Of a stretch of DNA of 64,000 bases, positions 61,645-64,000 are shown in pieces. Every line of letters begins with the position of its first letter. Position 1 is the stretch's first letter. The stretch covers positions 1 through 64,000 of the forward strand of contig JANTQF010000043.1 in assembly GCA_032988165.1 (NCBI GenBank). Reading direction: 5' to 3'. The position numbers and the translations under genes were made by a program. The notes beneath the pieces were generated by a model. The model was not told the origin of the DNA, ran no database searches, and saw only the letters and a list, made by a program, of their open reading frames with translations. This stretch comes from Emmonsiellopsis sp. PD_33. Its lineage: Eukaryota; Ascomycota; Eurotiomycetes; Onygenales; Ajellomycetaceae.

Positions 61645-64000
61645 CTAATTCTGAGTCTGAGCAAAAATAACCTCCCCGACCTTCCTTGCAATAACCCCCA
61701 CCTGGCTCCCCGTACCACCACTCAACAGACCAAAATGATGCCCAGCTAACTGCACCTCGTCAACCGACGCTATCCGCCCCGTAAGCTCCTGCGTGATATT
61801 CGCCTCCGTGCGGAAGAATACCGCGTGCCCTGGATATTCCTGCATGGTGTAGGCGTAGAAGCGGCGGAGGTTGGACATGGTGCATGTGCGGGCCATTTCG
61901 AGTAGTGTAGCTTGGTCGTTTGGCTGGTTAGGGGGGGTGGCGGTGGTAGTGGTTGTAGCGAGGGAGTTTAGCAGGAACTCTGTGGAGATGGAGATTGATT
62001 TTTCAATTTCTTCTGGTGAGATGGAGATTCCTTGCGCGAGGTGTTCGTGGATTTCGTTTCGTAGGGTGTCGATTATGAAGAGGTTCACTTTTCGGCCGTT
62101 GAGGAGGGCGCTGCGGGCAATTTCTAGAGAGAGATTGCCGCCTGCGGAGAATCCGAGGAGGTTTAAGGGGGTGAGGTTCTGGCTATCTGTATTATTATTG
62201 TTGTTGTTATGATACAGTTCTTTCTCGACTTTTAGCACCTGCTTATAGTAATTTTTTGCTAGGTCTATGAAGCTCCATGTTTCTGACTCGGTTTGGATAT
62301 CAACGTCGATGTTGCTGAGGGTGGGATCGTTGATTCCTATCACGTTGAAGTTCTCGGCGACGGCAGCTCTGGCGAGGGCGGAGTAGACTGTGCTGATTCC
62401 TGAACAGGCCGGGATGCAGAAGAGATTGGGTCGGTTGGGTGTGTTTGTGAATATATAGTGAGATGGGATCAGGGGCAGTGTTGCTGATGTCTCCAAACTA
62501 CTATTTGCCGAGGAGCTGTCTGGTGTGCTTGAGCGGTTTTCTGTGGAAGATTCTGCAGTGCTTTGCCCTGTTTCGCTTTCTGCAGAGGAGACTTTCTCGC
62601 TGATGGCTTGTTCGGGCTCAGAAGCTTCTGCGACAAGTCTACCTATGTGCCTTGCGAGTGCGACGGGGGTTGGGCGCTCGAAAATATCGCGAATCTCGAC
62701 CTGCACGTTATATGCCTGTTTGAGTTGCGAGCAGGCACGAGTTACTAGCAAGGAATGGCCGCCGCAGTCGAAGAAATTGGTCTGTCGGGTAACGACTGGT
62801 ACACCGAGGAGTTTCTCGAATGTGAGACAGACTTGCTCTTCGATTTCGTTTTGGGGGGGTCCGTCTGGTTCGAGGGCTGTGTCTTCGGCGAATGCCGGGT
62901 GGACAATGACAGGCTATTATGGTGTTAGCATTAGTGGTCATCTCAGGGGGTTATTTTAAGCCTACCACTTCTTCTACTTCATCCAGGTCTGCTTTATCGG
63001 AGACGATTTTGAAGTCCGGGTCTTCGACAATGCGTTGTAACATTTCCTTTACATCGGATGACAGTCTCTCAATGGTGGCGTCCTCGAAAATGGCCTTTCG
63101 GTAGAAGAATATACATTCAAGCTCATTTAGTCGCTCCCACCAATGTGCTTCAAGATCGAACCGCGTCGTTCCCCGATGGAAACCGAACCATTCAACGTCA
63201 ACGTTGGGCAAGGAGAATGTGGTCATGTTGAACGATTGGAAGGCAAACATAATTTCAATAAGTGGGTTCTGCAAGGCGCTTCTGGGTGGATCGAGAACTT
63301 CCACAAGTCTGTCGAATGGGATATCTTGGTGCTCAAAGGCTTTGAGGGATAGCTCGCGCGTGCTGCGCAATAGGTCAAAGAATCTCTGACCCTGATGAAC
63401 CTTGATTCGAAAGACTTGGGTGTTGACGAAGAAACCCAGTAGTCCTTCTACTTCTGGTCTGTGGCGATTTGCAATAGGAGAGCCAAACGATGCATCAGAT
63501 GCTCCCGTCCATTGGAAGTGGACGGCACGGAAGACAGACATTAGTAGCATAAACCAGGTAACATGTTCCCGTTGACAGATTGACCATAGCTTATCTCTCA
63601 GCTCGGCCTCGCAGGAAAGTTTCACCATTCCTGCTTCATTGTGGAAGACGGACGCTCTTTCGTGATCGGCTGGGAATCTTGCTGGCTTGCTCCCCTTTAA
63701 GTATGACACCCAATAATCCTCCTGGGGACGGATAAGTTCCTTGAACTCTGGCGTGCGCTGCCAGGAAGCAAAGTCCTTGTACTGTATGGTCAACTCGGGG
63801 AGAACCCATGGCCTGCCCTCCACAATTGCCGTGTATATCTCGATCATCTCATGACGTAAAATATCATAGGATGCACCATCTGTAATGATATGGTGCATGA
63901 TGAGGCAAAAGACATGATGTTTTGGGCCTCGTTTGAATAAGACCGGTTTGATAACGGGCTCTGCGCTCAAGTCGAGCGGACGAATAGCACGTCCCATTAC
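61645..64000 (-). CDS. Nonribosomal peptide synthetase, C-terminal C-T-TE portion (partial)
   Basis: The 5' end lies beyond the window edge. Visible exons 64000-62966 and 62913-61645 give 767 codons. Condensation domain: MHHIITDG (HHxxxDG), NRHRPEVEGLLGFFVNT, FEHQDIPFDRLVEVLDP. It runs directly into a carrier domain (PQNEIEEQVCLTFEKLLGV, FFDCGGHSLLVTRA with the phosphopantetheine Ser) and, after a Ser/Glu linker, a thioesterase (NLFCIPACSGISTVYSALA, GFSAGG with the nucleophile Ser, FIIDTLR, GHHFGLLSG). No adenylation domain lies between condensation and carrier. The 52-bp intron 62965-62914 has a GCTAAC branch point. The thioesterase has an Asn run (HNNNNNNTD) and a Thr run (ATTTTTAT). The product is unknown. 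Confidence 0.88.

Overview
The window is a euchromatic segment of a filamentous ascomycete genome. The genes have many short introns (mostly 55-80 bp) with GTAWGT-like donors, RCTRAY branch points and CAG/TAG acceptors. Fungal-specific families are present: a QDE-2-like Argonaute, Sro7, Zn(II)2Cys6 regulators, a LaeA-like methyltransferase, GPI-anchored wall proteins and an NRPS. I would place it in Pezizomycotina, probably Eurotiomycetes and perhaps Onygenales, but the genus is not provable from sequence alone. No rRNA, tRNA, transposon or CRISPR was recognised.

All coding models below were built by hand by joining exons at splice sites and checking that phases close and summed exon lengths are divisible by three. 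Left part (1-25 kb) is mostly housekeeping: Argonaute (-), RNA14 (-) divergent from ASF1 (+), SRO7 (-), a kinase-fold protein with a degenerate active site (-), and TAN1 (-) divergent from pyruvate decarboxylase (+).

Middle part (25-45 kb) is regulatory and transport: a 1087-aa zinc-cluster regulator (-), a ZIP metal importer (-) facing a CDF exporter with a Mn-type DxxxD signature (+), a ten-exon LaeA-like methyltransferase (-) with a probable GC-AG intron, a gene-poor 4.2 kb stretch, an MFS sugar transporter (+), and a repeat-rich GPI-anchored surface protein (-).

Right part (45-64 kb) is accessory in character: a membrane gene that appears to fuse a four-helix MARVEL-like domain to a DUF3712 protein (-), an mpaB/rubber-oxygenase-type protein (-), two small secreted proteins facing away from each other, a second zinc-cluster regulator (+), and, running off the right edge, the end of an NRPS (-). 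The visible NRPS end is condensation - carrier - thioesterase with no adenylation domain between condensation and carrier. The regulator and NRPS are convergent neighbours and may be the edge of a secondary-metabolite cluster.
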